DNA of 5,723 nt, from the NCBI GenBank assembly GCA_027456925.1, contig DAIDTZ010000028.1:1-5723 (forward strand). The letters run 5' to 3'. How positions within the stretch are numbered: position 1 is the first letter of the stretch; every line of letters starts with the position of its first letter. The notes beneath the pieces were generated by a model. It saw only the letters and a list, made by a program, of their open reading frames with translations, was not told the DNA's origin and did no database searches. Origin of the DNA: Nitrospirota bacterium (GTDB lineage Bacteria; Nitrospirota; UBA9217). A program made the position numbers and the translations under genes. Below, piece by piece: positions 5,631-5,723 of this stretch.

Positions 5631-5696
5631 GGACTCTTGATCCTATCCGTGGCGCAGCCCTGTGCGAGCGAAGCTCCCGTGGTTAACGCTGCCGTT

Positions 5697-5723
5697 CTAC
5701 TTGTTTATGGATTTTTCAATCTC
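5697..5723 (-). CDS. Possible C-terminal end of an upstream gene
   Basis: At the right edge the minus strand reads EIEKSINK followed by TAG (5697-5699). The AT-rich, lysine- and glutamate-containing end looks like the tail of a soluble protein and stops just before the repeat element. From gene-order knowledge, rpiB (ribose-5-phosphate isomerase B) is often upstream of glyA and ends in a charged helix, so it is one candidate. Eight residues cannot identify it, and the frame could be open by chance. Confidence 0.3.
   Translation of the reverse strand, partial: EIEKSINK

Larger units (their letters stand above)
5551..5686. repeat. Composite inverted-repeat element upstream of glyA
   Basis: The gap before glyA is largely repeat DNA. 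TTAACCACGG (5563-5572) and CCGTGGTTAA (5677-5686) form perfect 10-bp terminal inverted repeats 124 bp apart. A second copy of the right arm, ATCCGTGG (5645-5652), also pairs with CCACGGAT (5567-5574). Inside are two direct copies of ACACGGG (5577-5583, 5600-5606), a 7-bp hairpin (5583-5599), a 14-bp palindrome (5617-5630), and two GNA-triloop mini-hairpins, GGCGCAGCC (5651-5659) and GAGCGAAGCTC (5666-5676). ACCACAGAG (5551-5559) precedes it. The words AACCACGGATGAACACGG resemble dispersed intergenic repeats I recall from several environmental bacterial genomes; that comparison is from memory. Confidence 0.65.

Noticed and set aside
5597..5640. TAGAAT as a -10 box for glyA on the minus strand
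   Set aside because: No acceptable -35 hexamer lies 16 to 18 nt upstream, and the site sits among inverted repeats.

Overview
The window is bacterial chromosome with moderately high GC. All recognisable genes lie on the minus strand, so transcription runs from right to left. In that order they are: the last few codons of an unidentified gene (right edge), glyA (serine hydroxymethyltransferase), a dCMP deaminase gene (ComEB type), nrdR, priA, smpB, and the signal-peptide start of an exported protein (left edge). The proteins are ordinary full-length housekeeping enzymes. No mobile-element gene, CRISPR array, tRNA or rRNA is seen. The glyA / dCMP deaminase / nrdR neighbourhood and the kinds of intergenic repeat recall Deltaproteobacteria- or Nitrospirota-like environmental bacteria. 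That assignment is an inference from memory and is weak.

Layout: 1-79 start of an exported protein with a strong ribosome binding site; 80-204 leader with a possible promoter; 205-672 smpB; 673-814 gap with a plausible sigma70 promoter for smpB and a small inverted repeat; 815-2992 priA; 2993-3085 gap with a 9-bp tandem repeat next to the priA start; 3086-3604 nrdR; 3605-3667 gap with a heptamer repeat; 3668-4138 dCMP deaminase; 4139-4271 gap filled by a long nested inverted repeat; 4272-5519 glyA; 5520-5696 gap with a composite inverted-repeat element; 5697-5723 tail of an upstream gene.

The first three complete genes form a DNA-precursor theme. GlyA makes 5,10-methylene-tetrahydrofolate, the methyl donor for thymidylate synthase. 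The deaminase makes dUMP, the substrate of thymidylate synthase. NrdR senses nucleotides and represses ribonucleotide reductase genes. PriA (replication restart) and SmpB (trans-translation ribosome rescue) follow as general maintenance functions.

The unusual content is between the genes. Four of the six gaps carry short tandem or dispersed inverted repeats, and a fifth (priA-smpB) has one weak 8-bp inverted repeat. Two heptamer repeats run into the 3' ends of nrdR and the deaminase gene and appear to have supplied their last codons. I see no convincing undescribed multi-gene system here. The repeats are the part worth a second look.
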